From CAINDZ01 sp964399195 (GTDB taxonomy: Bacteria; Krumholzibacteriota; Krumholzibacteriia; LZORAL124-64-63): a stretch of 64,000 nucleotides of DNA. The stretch covers positions 1-64,000 of the forward strand of contig CAYNPY010000003.1 of the NCBI GenBank assembly GCA_964399195.1, written 5' to 3'. The notes beneath the pieces are model-generated. The model saw only the letters and a list, made by a program, of their open reading frames with translations. It did not search any database and was not told the DNA's origin. Shown in pieces: positions 25,516 through 34,958 of this stretch (position 1 is the stretch's first letter; each line of letters begins with the position of its first letter). A program made the position numbers and the translations under genes.

Positions 25516-25785
25516 ATGGACACCGGCAACATGACCTTCGGGGAGATCCTCTTCAACGCCCGCTGGGGCATCATCGGCGGCGTGATGTTCCTCGTCTTCA
25601 TGGTCGCGTTCCTGCGCGAGGTCGCCCACGAGCTGGCGCTGACCGTCGGCGAGCGGCGACGCGCGGCGCGCCGTCACGCGATGGGCCTGTTCGTGCCCGA
25701 CCCGCTGCTCGGGGCGACGATGACCGACGGCGGCGAACCCATCGACGAGGAAGCGGACGCGCCCAAGCCCGACCAGGAGCGCTAG
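25516..25785 (+). CDS. Small single-span membrane protein, first gene of the Dsr-like operon
   Basis: An 89-residue protein with one membrane helix (IIGGVMFLVFMVAF, residues ~18-32) preceded by a short polar N-terminus and followed by a charged cytoplasmic tail rich in Arg, then Asp/Glu. GGAG lies before ATG 25516; a second in-frame ATG (25531) is possible. I do not recognise a family. Its place directly behind the sigma54 promoter and ahead of dsrC suggests an assembly or accessory role for the DsrMK-like membrane complex. A 15-bp-stem hairpin separates it from dsrC. Confidence 0.6.
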   Translation: MDTGNMTFGEILFNARWGIIGGVMFLVFMVAFLREVAHELALTVGERRRAARRHAMGLFVPDPLLGATMTDGGEPIDEEADAPKPDQER

Positions 25786-25803
25786 ACCCCACCGCGGATG
25801 CGG

Positions 25804-25844
25804 ACGCCGGGGCGCGCGGACGGTTGTGCCGCGCGCCCCGGCGT
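25804..25844 (+). terminator. 15-bp-stem hairpin between the small membrane gene and dsrC
   Basis: ACGCCGGGGCGCGCG (25804-25818) pairs perfectly with 25830-25844 across an 11-nt loop. It could attenuate transcription from the sigma54 promoter or stabilise the upstream mRNA. No T-tract follows. A sigma70-like promoter lies beyond it (25951-25979). Confidence 0.55.
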
Positions 25845-25950
25845 GCCCGGCGGCGCGGGAACTGCGCCAGCGGCACGGCGGTTGAGACCCTTTCCGGGCG
25901 TAATCAGGAGCAATCGACTCCGCCGCTCCTCATGCCGTCTCTCTCCGGGT

Positions 25951-25979
25951 TTCGAAATCCCGCAGGTGTGTTCTATCTT
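25951..25979 (+). promoter_or_regulatory. Candidate second promoter for dsrC
   Basis: TTCGAA (25951-25956), a 17-bp spacer and TATCTT (25974-25979). It would allow dsrC-dsrMK expression independent of sigma54. Confidence 0.35.
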
Positions 25980-26048
25980 TGCGGCACAGCGAGGCCGGGG
26001 AGCCCGCCCCGGCCGCCGACCGCGCAACCGTGGCCCCGGGGGACCGCC

Positions 26049-26369
26049 ATGCCCATGATCGATCTCGGTGGACGCTCTCTGGAAGTCAACGACGAGGGCT
26101 TCCTGCTGCACCCGGAGCAGTGGGACGAGGACCTGGCCGGCCACCTGGCGCGCGCCGAGGAGGGCCTCGAGACGCTGACCGAAGAGCACTGGGCGGTCAT
26201 CCGCTTCATCCGCGGCCACTTCGAGCAGAACCACGGCGCGCCGATGGTGCGCGCGGTCTGCAAGGCCACCGGCCTGCCGCTCAAGCGCGTGTACGAGCTG
26301 TTCCCGTCCGGGCCCGCGCGCGGGGCCTGCAAGCTGGCCGGCCTGCCCAAACCGGACGGCTGCGTGTGA
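26049..26369 (+). CDS. dsrC: DsrC-type sulfur carrier with both redox cysteines
   Basis: A 106-residue DsrC/TusE-family protein. The C-terminal arm GPARGACKLAGLPKPDGCV carries both conserved cysteines, C94 and C105, separated by ten residues and with C105 penultimate. This is the arrangement of true DsrC, which forms a trisulfide or disulfide that is reduced by DsrMK; TusE-like carriers have only the last cysteine. It is a small cytoplasmic protein. The gene overlaps the next (dsrM-like) by four bases. No dsrAB sulfite reductase is in the window, so the sulfur donor may be the cysteine desulfurase encoded three genes downstream. ATG 26049 gives MPMID; ATG 26055 is an alternative. Confidence 0.93.
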   Translation: MPMIDLGGRSLEVNDEGFLLHPEQWDEDLAGHLARAEEGLETLTEEHWAVIRFIRGHFEQNHGAPMVRAVCKATGLPLKRVYELFPSGPARGACKLAGLPKPDGCV

Positions 26370-27010
26370 GCGCGCCGGACGGCCTGCGGCTGGGGGTCGC
26401 GCTGTGCGCCGCGGGCGCGGCGCTGGCCCTCGGTGTGCAGGTCTGGCGGACGCGGTCGTTCGGCCTGCGCCCGCCGCAGGCGGCGCCCGCGGGCAGCGCC
26501 TGGCGGGGCCTGCTCTACGCCTTCGGCCCGGGCATGTCGCCGGCGGCCAAGGAGAGCACGCGCGCGCATCCGGCGGTCTACGCGCTGGGCGTCTCCTACC
26601 ACCTGGGAATCTTCGCGGCGATCGGCGTGCTGGTGCGCCTGGCGCTGGGGGCGGCGCCGCCGACGTCGGCGCCGCGCGCGGTGGCGCTGGTCCTGCTCGC
26701 GGCCGGGACGTGCGGCGGCATCGCGCTGCTGGCCCGTCGCGCCGGCTCGGCGCGGCTGCGCGCGATCAGCGTCCCGGACGACTACGTCTCGAACCTCCTG
26801 GCCACCGCGTTCGTCGCGCTGGCGGCCGCGACGCTCCTGACGACGGGCGCAACGACCGCGTTCCTGCTGGCGTCGATGCTCCTTCTGGTCTGGACGCCGC
26901 TGGGCAAGATCCGCCATTGCCTGTTCTTCTTCGCGGCGCGCGGGCACCTGGGGCGCCATTACGGCCGCCGGGGCACGTTCCCGCCGCGGCACGGGGGGTG
27001 GACGCCGTGA
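26366..27010 (+). CDS. DsrM-like (NarI-type) membrane cytochrome b subunit
   Basis: A 214-residue membrane protein with about five hydrophobic segments, similar to the NarI/DsrM family that oxidises menaquinol and passes electrons through heme b. Candidate heme ligands are histidines in HPAVYALGVSYHLG and in GKIRHCLFFFAARGHLGRHYGRRG. DsrM proteins are usually longer (~330 residues), so this is a compact version. The start is GTG 26366, overlapping the dsrC stop; its stop overlaps the dsrK-like start. It is the likely quinol-oxidising partner of the DsrK-like subunit. Confidence 0.8.
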   Translation: MSAPDGLRLGVALCAAGAALALGVQVWRTRSFGLRPPQAAPAGSAWRGLLYAFGPGMSPAAKESTRAHPAVYALGVSYHLGIFAAIGVLVRLALGAAPPTSAPRAVALVLLAAGTCGGIALLARRAGSARLRAISVPDDYVSNLLATAFVALAAATLLTTGATTAFLLASMLLLVWTPLGKIRHCLFFFAARGHLGRHYGRRGTFPPRHGGWTP

Positions 27011-28371
27011 GCGACGTCGACTCCCTCGACCGGCGCCTGGAGCGCCTGACCGACGCCGACCTGGCGCGCGGCCTGGACATCTTTCGCGAACGGCTGGGCG
27101 CCGCCGGCGCCGCCTGGCTGCAGACCTGCGTGCGCTGCGGGCTGTGCGCCGAGTCGTGCCACTACTTCCTGGCCGACGGCGAGACCGCCTCGATCCCCGC
27201 CCACAAGCTGGAGCAGGTGGCCGCCGGCTTCCGCGGCCGCTTCACGCCGCTGGGGCGCCTGGCGCCGAAGCTTGCCGGCGCGCGCCCGTTCGACCGCGCC
27301 CTGGCGCGCGCCTGGGTCGAGGCGGCCTTCGGCCGCTGCTCGGCCTGCGGCCGCTGCAGCCTGAACTGCACCACCGGCGTCAACGTCGCCGCGGTGATCC
27401 GCGCCGCGCGCGCGACCCTGACCGAACTGGGCCTGATCCCGGCCGACCTGCAGCAGGTGGTCACCACCGCGCTGCAGACCGGCAACAACATGGCGATCAC
27501 GCGCGAGGACTGGCTGGACACGCTGCAGTGGATCGAGGAGGAGACGCAGGCGGCGGTCGGCGACCCGGCCGCGCGCATCCCTGTCGACAAGCACGGCGCG
27601 AACATCCTGTTCACGGTCAATCCGCGCGAGCCGAAGTTCTTCCCGCTGGGCCTGCAGGCCAGCGCCACGGTGTTCCATGCCGCAGGCGAGGATTGGACCG
27701 TGGCCGCCGAGGGCTGGGACCTGACGAACTACGGCCTGTTCAGCGGCGACAACGCCCAGGCCGGGGCCATCGCCCGCAACCTGCTGGACTCCATGGAGCG
27801 GCTCGGCTGCCGCACGCTGGTCATCGGCGAGTGCGGGCACGGCTTCGCCGCCGCGCGCTGGGAAGCCGCCGAGTGGCTGCGGCAGCGCCCCGCATTCCGC
27901 ATCATCAGTTTCCTGGAGCTGATGGAGGAATACTTCCGCCAGGGCCGCCTGCGCGTGGACCCGACGCGCGTCATCGACCGCGTCACGCTGCACGATCCCT
28001 GCAACCTGGTGCGGCAGGGCGGAGTCAGCGAGCCGCAGCGCTCCATCCTGCGCCGTTGCGTCAGCGACTTCGTGGAGATGACCCCGCACGGGGCGGAGAA
28101 CTTCTGCTGCGGCGGCGGCGGCGGACAGCTGGCGATGGCCGAGTACCGCCACAAGCGCCTGCAGTCCGGGGGCGTCAAGGCGGAGCAGATCCGCGCCACC
28201 GGGGCCCGCATCGTGGCGGCGCCGTGCCACAACTGCATCGACCAGCTCATGGAGCTGAACCGGGAGTACAAGCTGGGCGTCCGCATCATGACGGTGGCCG
28301 AGATCGTCAGCGAAGCCCTGGTCCCGCCGGCGGCCGCGCCGGACAAGGAGAGCCATGACACAGCCGGCTGA
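27007..28371 (+). CDS. DsrK/HdrD-like iron-sulfur heterodisulfide-type reductase subunit
   Basis: A 454-residue cytoplasmic protein. Two ferredoxin-type clusters lie at the N-terminus (CVRCGLCAESC around residue 41, CSACGRCSLNC around 113). Two CCG-type regions follow: one around GECGHGF and one complete (HDPCNLVRQGG, then NFCCGGGGGQLA, then CHNCIDQL), which in HdrD/DsrK binds the non-cubane [4Fe-4S] cluster that reduces disulfides or trisulfides. With DsrM it would reduce oxidised DsrC using menaquinol. The start is GTG 27007 within the dsrM-like stop. It overlaps the cysteine desulfurase gene by 17 bp, showing tight coupling. Confidence 0.88.
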   Translation: MSDVDSLDRRLERLTDADLARGLDIFRERLGAAGAAWLQTCVRCGLCAESCHYFLADGETASIPAHKLEQVAAGFRGRFTPLGRLAPKLAGARPFDRALARAWVEAAFGRCSACGRCSLNCTTGVNVAAVIRAARATLTELGLIPADLQQVVTTALQTGNNMAITREDWLDTLQWIEEETQAAVGDPAARIPVDKHGANILFTVNPREPKFFPLGLQASATVFHAAGEDWTVAAEGWDLTNYGLFSGDNAQAGAIARNLLDSMERLGCRTLVIGECGHGFAAARWEAAEWLRQRPAFRIISFLELMEEYFRQGRLRVDPTRVIDRVTLHDPCNLVRQGGVSEPQRSILRRCVSDFVEMTPHGAENFCCGGGGGQLAMAEYRHKRLQSGGVKAEQIRATGARIVAAPCHNCIDQLMELNREYKLGVRIMTVAEIVSEALVPPAAAPDKESHDTAG

Positions 28372-29542
28372 GAGCGGTCTGATCTACCTGGACAACGGCG
28401 CCACGTCGTTCCCCAAGCCCGAGGCCGTGTACGCGTACATGGACTCGTTCTACCGGCGCTACGGGGTCAACCCGGGGCGGTCCGGCTACGACCTCTGCAT
28501 CGAGGCGGGCGACGTCGTCGAGCAGACGCGGCGCCTGCTCTGCGGCTTCTTCGGCGGCACCGAGCCCGACCGGCTGGTTTTCGCCTACAACGCCACCGAC
28601 GCGCTGAACCTGGCCATCTTCGGCCTGCTGCGCCCGGGCGACCACGCGGTCACGACGCATCTGGAACACAACTCCTCGCTGCGCCCGCTGTGGAAGCTGC
28701 AGCAGGAAGGCGTGGACGTCGACTGGGTGGACTTCGACGGCGAGGGCTATATCGATCCCGACGCGGTGATCGCCCGGCTGAACCCGCGCACGCGCGCCGT
28801 CGTCATCAACCACGGTTCGAACGTGATCGGCACCGTGCAGCCGGTGGCGCCCATCGGGCGCGCCTGCCGCGAGCGGGGCATCCCGCTGGTGCTGGACGTG
28901 TCGCAGACGGCCGGCATGCTGCCGCTGGACATGGAGGAACTGGGCGCCGGCGTCATCTGCTTCACGGGGCACAAGTCGTTGATGGGGCCGATGGGCATCG
29001 GCGGCATGTACGTGCACTCGAGTGTCGAACTTCGCCAGGTGCGGGCCGGGGGCACCGGCGTGCGCAGCGCGCAGCGGGCCCATCTGGAGGAGTATCCGTA
29101 CCGTATGGAATACGGGACGCCGAACCTGCCGGGCGTCGCCGGGCTGAACGCGGGCGTCAAGTGGGTGCAGGAGCAGGGCGTCACCGCGCTGCACGGGCGG
29201 GAGATGGCGCTGTGGCGCGCGCTGCGCGACGGGCTGCGCGGCATCGAGGGCGTGACGCTGTACTGCGCCGACGAGGCGCCCGGGCGCGAGCGCATCAGCG
29301 TGCTCTCGTTCAACGTGGCGGGCCTGGTCGCCGGCGACGTGGGCACCATGCTGGACGTTGACCACGGCATCGCCTGCCGCACGGGTCTGCACTGCGCGCC
29401 GATGGTGCACGAGCGCCTGGGCACCGACAAGCTGCACGGCTCGGTGCGGTTCGGCGTGGGTCCGTTCAACACGCCGGCGCATGTCGAGGCGGCGGTGCGG
29501 GCGGTGGCGGAGATCGCCGAGTTGGGACGGCGCCGGCGCTGA
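28355..29542 (+). CDS. Cysteine desulfurase-like PLP enzyme (SufS/CsdA type)
   Basis: A 395-residue class V PLP enzyme. It has the N-terminal IYLDNGATSFPKPEAV, the cofactor lysine K207 in FTGHKSLMGPMGIGG, and a catalytic-loop cysteine at about residue 341 in GIACRTGLHCAP, where SufS enzymes keep their persulfide cysteine. It would take sulfur from cysteine as a persulfide. Translational overlap with the DsrK-like gene and nearness to dsrC suggest it feeds sulfane sulfur to DsrC. A selenocysteine-lyase activity is possible. No TusA or scaffold gene is nearby. Confidence 0.85.
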   Translation: MTQPAESGLIYLDNGATSFPKPEAVYAYMDSFYRRYGVNPGRSGYDLCIEAGDVVEQTRRLLCGFFGGTEPDRLVFAYNATDALNLAIFGLLRPGDHAVTTHLEHNSSLRPLWKLQQEGVDVDWVDFDGEGYIDPDAVIARLNPRTRAVVINHGSNVIGTVQPVAPIGRACRERGIPLVLDVSQTAGMLPLDMEELGAGVICFTGHKSLMGPMGIGGMYVHSSVELRQVRAGGTGVRSAQRAHLEEYPYRMEYGTPNLPGVAGLNAGVKWVQEQGVTALHGREMALWRALRDGLRGIEGVTLYCADEAPGRERISVLSFNVAGLVAGDVGTMLDVDHGIACRTGLHCAPMVHERLGTDKLHGSVRFGVGPFNTPAHVEAAVRAVAEIAELGRRRR

Positions 29543-29602
29543 GTGGGACCGTCGCATTCGGTTCGTTCTCGCGTGAGCCGTTGTTTCAGAACACACTATT
29601 TG

Positions 29603-29626
29603 AAATTGCAACCGCGATTGCAATTT
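29603..29626. promoter_or_regulatory. AT-rich 9-bp perfect inverted repeat
   Basis: AAATTGCAA (29603-29611), loop CCGCGA, TTGCAATTT (29618-29626), followed by TG. It lies 60 bp after the cysteine desulfurase and 120 bp before the next gene. It may be a terminator (T-rich 3' arm) or an operator; the unusually AT-rich stem for this genome favours an operator. Confidence 0.4.
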
Positions 29627-29745
29627 TGCGGCCATCGCCTGGTCGCATGGTGATAGCATGGTTTCGTGATTCTTTGGGCGGTCCGGCGGCGTCCGGCTGA
29701 GCGCCGGCCCGGCCGAGGAGACCTCCATCCCCGGGAGGCGCAACC

Positions 29746-32427
<2,682 letters not shown>

Positions 32428-32435
32428 GGCCCGTT

Positions 32436-32460
32436 CCGGGGAGGACGTCCGGCTCCCCGG
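32436..32460 (+). terminator. 8-bp stem-loop after the MopE-like gene
   Basis: CCGGGGAG (32436-32443), 9-nt loop, CTCCCCGG (32453-32460). It starts 8 bp after the stop codon, followed by a TATCTT element (32465-32470) that may be the -10 of the next gene. Confidence 0.5.
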
Positions 32461-32491
32461 GTGCTATCTTGGCGCCCGGGGAGGTTGGCAG

Positions 32492-32911
32492 ATGAAGAGC
32501 CACCGCGAGGAGATCTCGCTGGAAGTGCCGTCGCGGCGAGGGTTCGTCAACATCACGCCGCAGGTGGCCGCCGCGCTGGAGCGCAGCGGCATCCGGGAAG
32601 GGCTGTGCCTGGTCAACGCCCTGCACATCACAGCCTCGGTGTTCATCAACGACGACGAGTCCGGCCTGCACCACGACTACGAGAAGTGGCTGGAAAAGCT
32701 GGCCCCGCACGCGCCCACCGATCAGTACCGCCACAACCTGACCGGCGAGGACAACGCCGACGCGCACCTCAAGCGCCAGGTGATGGGGCGCGAGGTGGTG
32801 ATCGCCGTGACCGGCGGCCGCCTGGACTTCGGGCGCTGGGAGCAGGTCTTCTACGGCGAGTTCGACGGGCGACGCCGCAAGCGCGTGCTGGTCAAGATCA
32901 TCGGCGAGTGA
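32492..32911 (+). CDS. YjbQ-family protein (secondary thiamine-phosphate synthase family)
   Basis: A 139-residue protein of the UPF0047/YjbQ family. Diagnostic stretches are GLCLVNALHITASVFINDDESGL, then YRHNLTGEDNADAHLKRQVMGREV and GRWEQVFYGEFDGRRRKRV, including the conserved histidines and Glu/Asp that bind a metal. Family members show a low thiamine-phosphate synthase side activity; the physiological role is unknown. GGGGAGG precedes the ATG. It is followed after four bases by dusC. Confidence 0.88.
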   Translation: MKSHREEISLEVPSRRGFVNITPQVAAALERSGIREGLCLVNALHITASVFINDDESGLHHDYEKWLEKLAPHAPTDQYRHNLTGEDNADAHLKRQVMGREVVIAVTGGRLDFGRWEQVFYGEFDGRRRKRVLVKIIGE

Positions 32912-32915
32912 ACCC

Positions 32916-33872
32916 GTGACCGCGACGACCCGCCTGCTGCTGGCCCCGATGGAGGGCCTCCTCGACCACCACCTGCGCGAAGTGCTGACGGGGGTGGGCG
33001 GCCTCGACCGCTGCGTCTCCGAGTTCATCCGCGTCACCGACCGCCTCGTGCCGGATCACGTCCTGCTGCGCCTGGTGCCCGAGCTGCGCCACGGCAGCCG
33101 CACCGCCGCCGGCACGGCGGTGCGCCCGCAGCTGCTCGGTTCGGACCCCGCCTGCCTGGCCGACAACGCGGCGGCCCTGGCCGCGCTCGGGGCCGAGGGC
33201 GTGGACCTGAACTTCGGCTGCCCCGCCCGCACGGTAAACCGCCACCGCGGCGGGGCCGTGCTGCTGCAGGAGCCGGAGCTGCTGCGGGCGATCGTCGCGG
33301 CCGTGCGCGCCGCCGTGCCGCCCGCGGTGCCCGTCTCGGCGAAGATGCGCCTGGGTTACCGCGACGAGTCGCGGCTGCTGGACTGCGCGCGGGCGCTGGC
33401 CGACGGCGGGGCGGGGGAGATCGTGGTGCACGCGCGCACGCAGGCCGACGGCTACCGGCCGCCGGCCAGGTGGGATCGCATCGCCCGCGTGCGGGAGGCG
33501 GTGGCGGTGCCGGTGGTGGCCAACGGCGAGCTGTGGACGGTCGACGACGCGCGGCGTTGCCGGGCCGAGAGCGGCTGCGACGCGCTGATGCTCGGGCGCG
33601 GGCAGGTGGCCGACCCGTGGCTGGCGTTGGCGATCCGGGGCGAGCCGGCGGGCGCGGGCTCCGGCGCCTGGGCGGACCTGCTGCCCCTGCTGCGCGCGTT
33701 CTGGGACGGCCTGGCCGCGGACTTCGCCGAACGGCACCGGCCCGGCCGGCTCAAGCAGTGGCTCAACCTGTTGCGGCGGCGCTTCCCGGCGGCGCAGGCG
33801 GCGTGGGAGCGGGTGCGCGAGGTGGAGGAGCCGCGCGAAATGGAGCGCCGCCTGTTCGGGCCGCCGTCGTGA
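32916..33872 (+). CDS. dusC: tRNA-dihydrouridine synthase (DusC-like)
   Basis: A 318-residue FMN enzyme that reduces uridine to dihydrouridine in tRNA. The N-terminal LLLAPMEGLLDHHLREVL, SEFIRVTDRLVPDHV and LVPELRHGSRTAAG match the DusC subgroup (U16) rather than DusA/B. The catalytic cysteine lies in NFGCPARTVN; FMN-phosphate contacts are in ANGELWTVDDARRC and GCDALMLGRG. The start is GTG 32916 with a weak ribosome-binding site, four bases after yjbQ, so translational coupling is likely. A short hairpin follows the stop. Confidence 0.88.
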   Translation: MTATTRLLLAPMEGLLDHHLREVLTGVGGLDRCVSEFIRVTDRLVPDHVLLRLVPELRHGSRTAAGTAVRPQLLGSDPACLADNAAALAALGAEGVDLNFGCPARTVNRHRGGAVLLQEPELLRAIVAAVRAAVPPAVPVSAKMRLGYRDESRLLDCARALADGGAGEIVVHARTQADGYRPPARWDRIARVREAVAVPVVANGELWTVDDARRCRAESGCDALMLGRGQVADPWLALAIRGEPAGAGSGAWADLLPLLRAFWDGLAADFAERHRPGRLKQWLNLLRRRFPAAQAAWERVREVEEPREMERRLFGPPS

Positions 33873-33874
33873 CA

Positions 33875-33893
33875 GCCGCCGCGAGCCGGCGGC
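33875..33893. terminator. 7-bp stem-loop between convergent genes
   Basis: GCCGCCG (33875-33881), loop CGAGC, CGGCGGC (33887-33893), between dusC (+) and the laminin-B-like gene (-). Confidence 0.45.
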
Positions 33894-33902
33894 GCCCCTC
33901 GT

Positions 33903-34805
33903 TCAGCGCAGCAGCGTCAGCCGCGTCGCGGCGACCAGTCCCGCCGCCTCGACGCGCGCCAGATACACCCCCGACGGCTGCGCGCGGCCGCGGTCGTCGC
34001 GGCCGTCCCAGACCGCCTCGTTGCGGCCGGCGGCGAACTCCCGTCCATCGCCGAGCACGCGCACCAGTCGACCGGCGGCGTCATGCACCGTCAGGCGGAC
34101 CGGCAGCGCCCGCGGCAGCTCGAAGGCCAGCGTCGTCGACGGGTTGAAGGGATTCGGCGTCGCGGACAGGGCGACCGTCGCGGCGGGCAGCGGCGCCGCG
34201 CTGGCAGGCGGCACCAGGCGCACGCTGTCCAGCCCGACGGTCTCCTCGATCTGGGCCCCGAACTCCGCCGGCAGCATCAGCGCGTCGACATCGGCCAGTA
34301 CGGCGGCGAAATCGGCGGGGCTGACGACGGCGCCGGCGGCGTTGTTGTAGCGGAAGGCGCTGGCCGCCAGCGGCACGACGTAGCGGCCCCAGGCCGGCGG
34401 CGCCGGCGGCAGCTGCGGCAGCTCGTGGCAGATGACGCGGCCGGCGCCGATCAGGATCACCACGTCCGAGTCGGCCCAGTCGCGCTCGGTCGAGGTGAGC
34501 GAGAACGTGAGCGTGCCGCCGGCATACGCGGTGCGGTCGCCCAGCCAGGCGGCCGGCGCCACGAAGAACGCGCATTGGTTCGTCGCGTCGTGGTGGGAGA
34601 CGTAGCCGGCCGGGTCGCCGCCCGTGTCGTGCCAGGTCAGCGCGTGCGTGGCCACGATCGAATTGTAGTTGCCGCAGTTGAGGTCGCGGACGAACCAGTC
34701 CTCGGCGTCCTCGCCGAAGTAGGCGGCCAGTTGGGCCTCGGCGCCGGCGGCCATGCACAGCAGCGCGGCGGACAGGAGAGCGGTGAGACGACGTGCGGAT
34801 GTCAT
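33903..34805 (-). CDS. Secreted laminin-B-like domain protein with FlgD-type sorting tail
   Basis: A 300-residue exported protein. A signal peptide (MTSARRLTALLSAALLCMAAGAEA) is followed by a ~170-residue beta-sandwich segment resembling the laminin B (domain IV) fold: YVSHHDATNQCAFFVAPAAWLGDRTAYAGGTLTFSL, then DVVILIGAGRVICHELP. The C-terminus (ATPNPFNPSTTLAFEL ... RLTLLR) is the shared FlgD/Ig-like module. It is a single-gene unit. A dyad ACAGGA-N9-TCCTGT (34828-34848) lies in its AT-rich upstream region, 23 bp from the start, and could be an operator. Function is unknown; carbohydrate or matrix binding is a reasonable guess. Confidence 0.68.
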   Translation of the reverse strand: MTSARRLTALLSAALLCMAAGAEAQLAAYFGEDAEDWFVRDLNCGNYNSIVATHALTWHDTGGDPAGYVSHHDATNQCAFFVAPAAWLGDRTAYAGGTLTFSLTSTERDWADSDVVILIGAGRVICHELPQLPPAPPAWGRYVVPLAASAFRYNNAAGAVVSPADFAAVLADVDALMLPAEFGAQIEETVGLDSVRLVPPASAAPLPAATVALSATPNPFNPSTTLAFELPRALPVRLTVHDAAGRLVRVLGDGREFAAGRNEAVWDGRDDRGRAQPSGVYLARVEAAGLVAATRLTLLR

Positions 34806-34827
34806 GGCGGCGATCCCCCCGGGGGCT

Positions 34828-34848
34828 ACAGGACTTTGACGATCCTGT
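34828..34848 (-). promoter_or_regulatory. Candidate operator dyad upstream of the laminin-B-like gene
   Basis: ACAGGA and TCCTGT arms with nine bases between, within a locally AT-rich 45-bp patch that probably holds the promoter. TTGACC on the minus strand (34873-34878) is a possible -35, but no well-spaced -10 was found. Confidence 0.35.
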
Positions 34849-34909
34849 ATGATGACATAACCGCGCGGACCCGGTCAAGAGGGCGCCGGGCGGGACCCGC
34901 AGGCGCAAA

Positions 34910-34936
34910 GGGGGCGCCGGCAACCCCGGCGCCCCC
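34910..34936 (-). terminator. 11-bp perfect hairpin after the serine operon
   Basis: GGGGGCGCCGG (34910-34920), loop CAACC, CCGGCGCCCCC (34926-34936), 22 bp beyond the stop of the DUF1015 gene in the direction of its transcription. Confidence 0.6.
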
Positions 34937-34958
34937 GCCCGTCCCGCGCGGCCGGATT

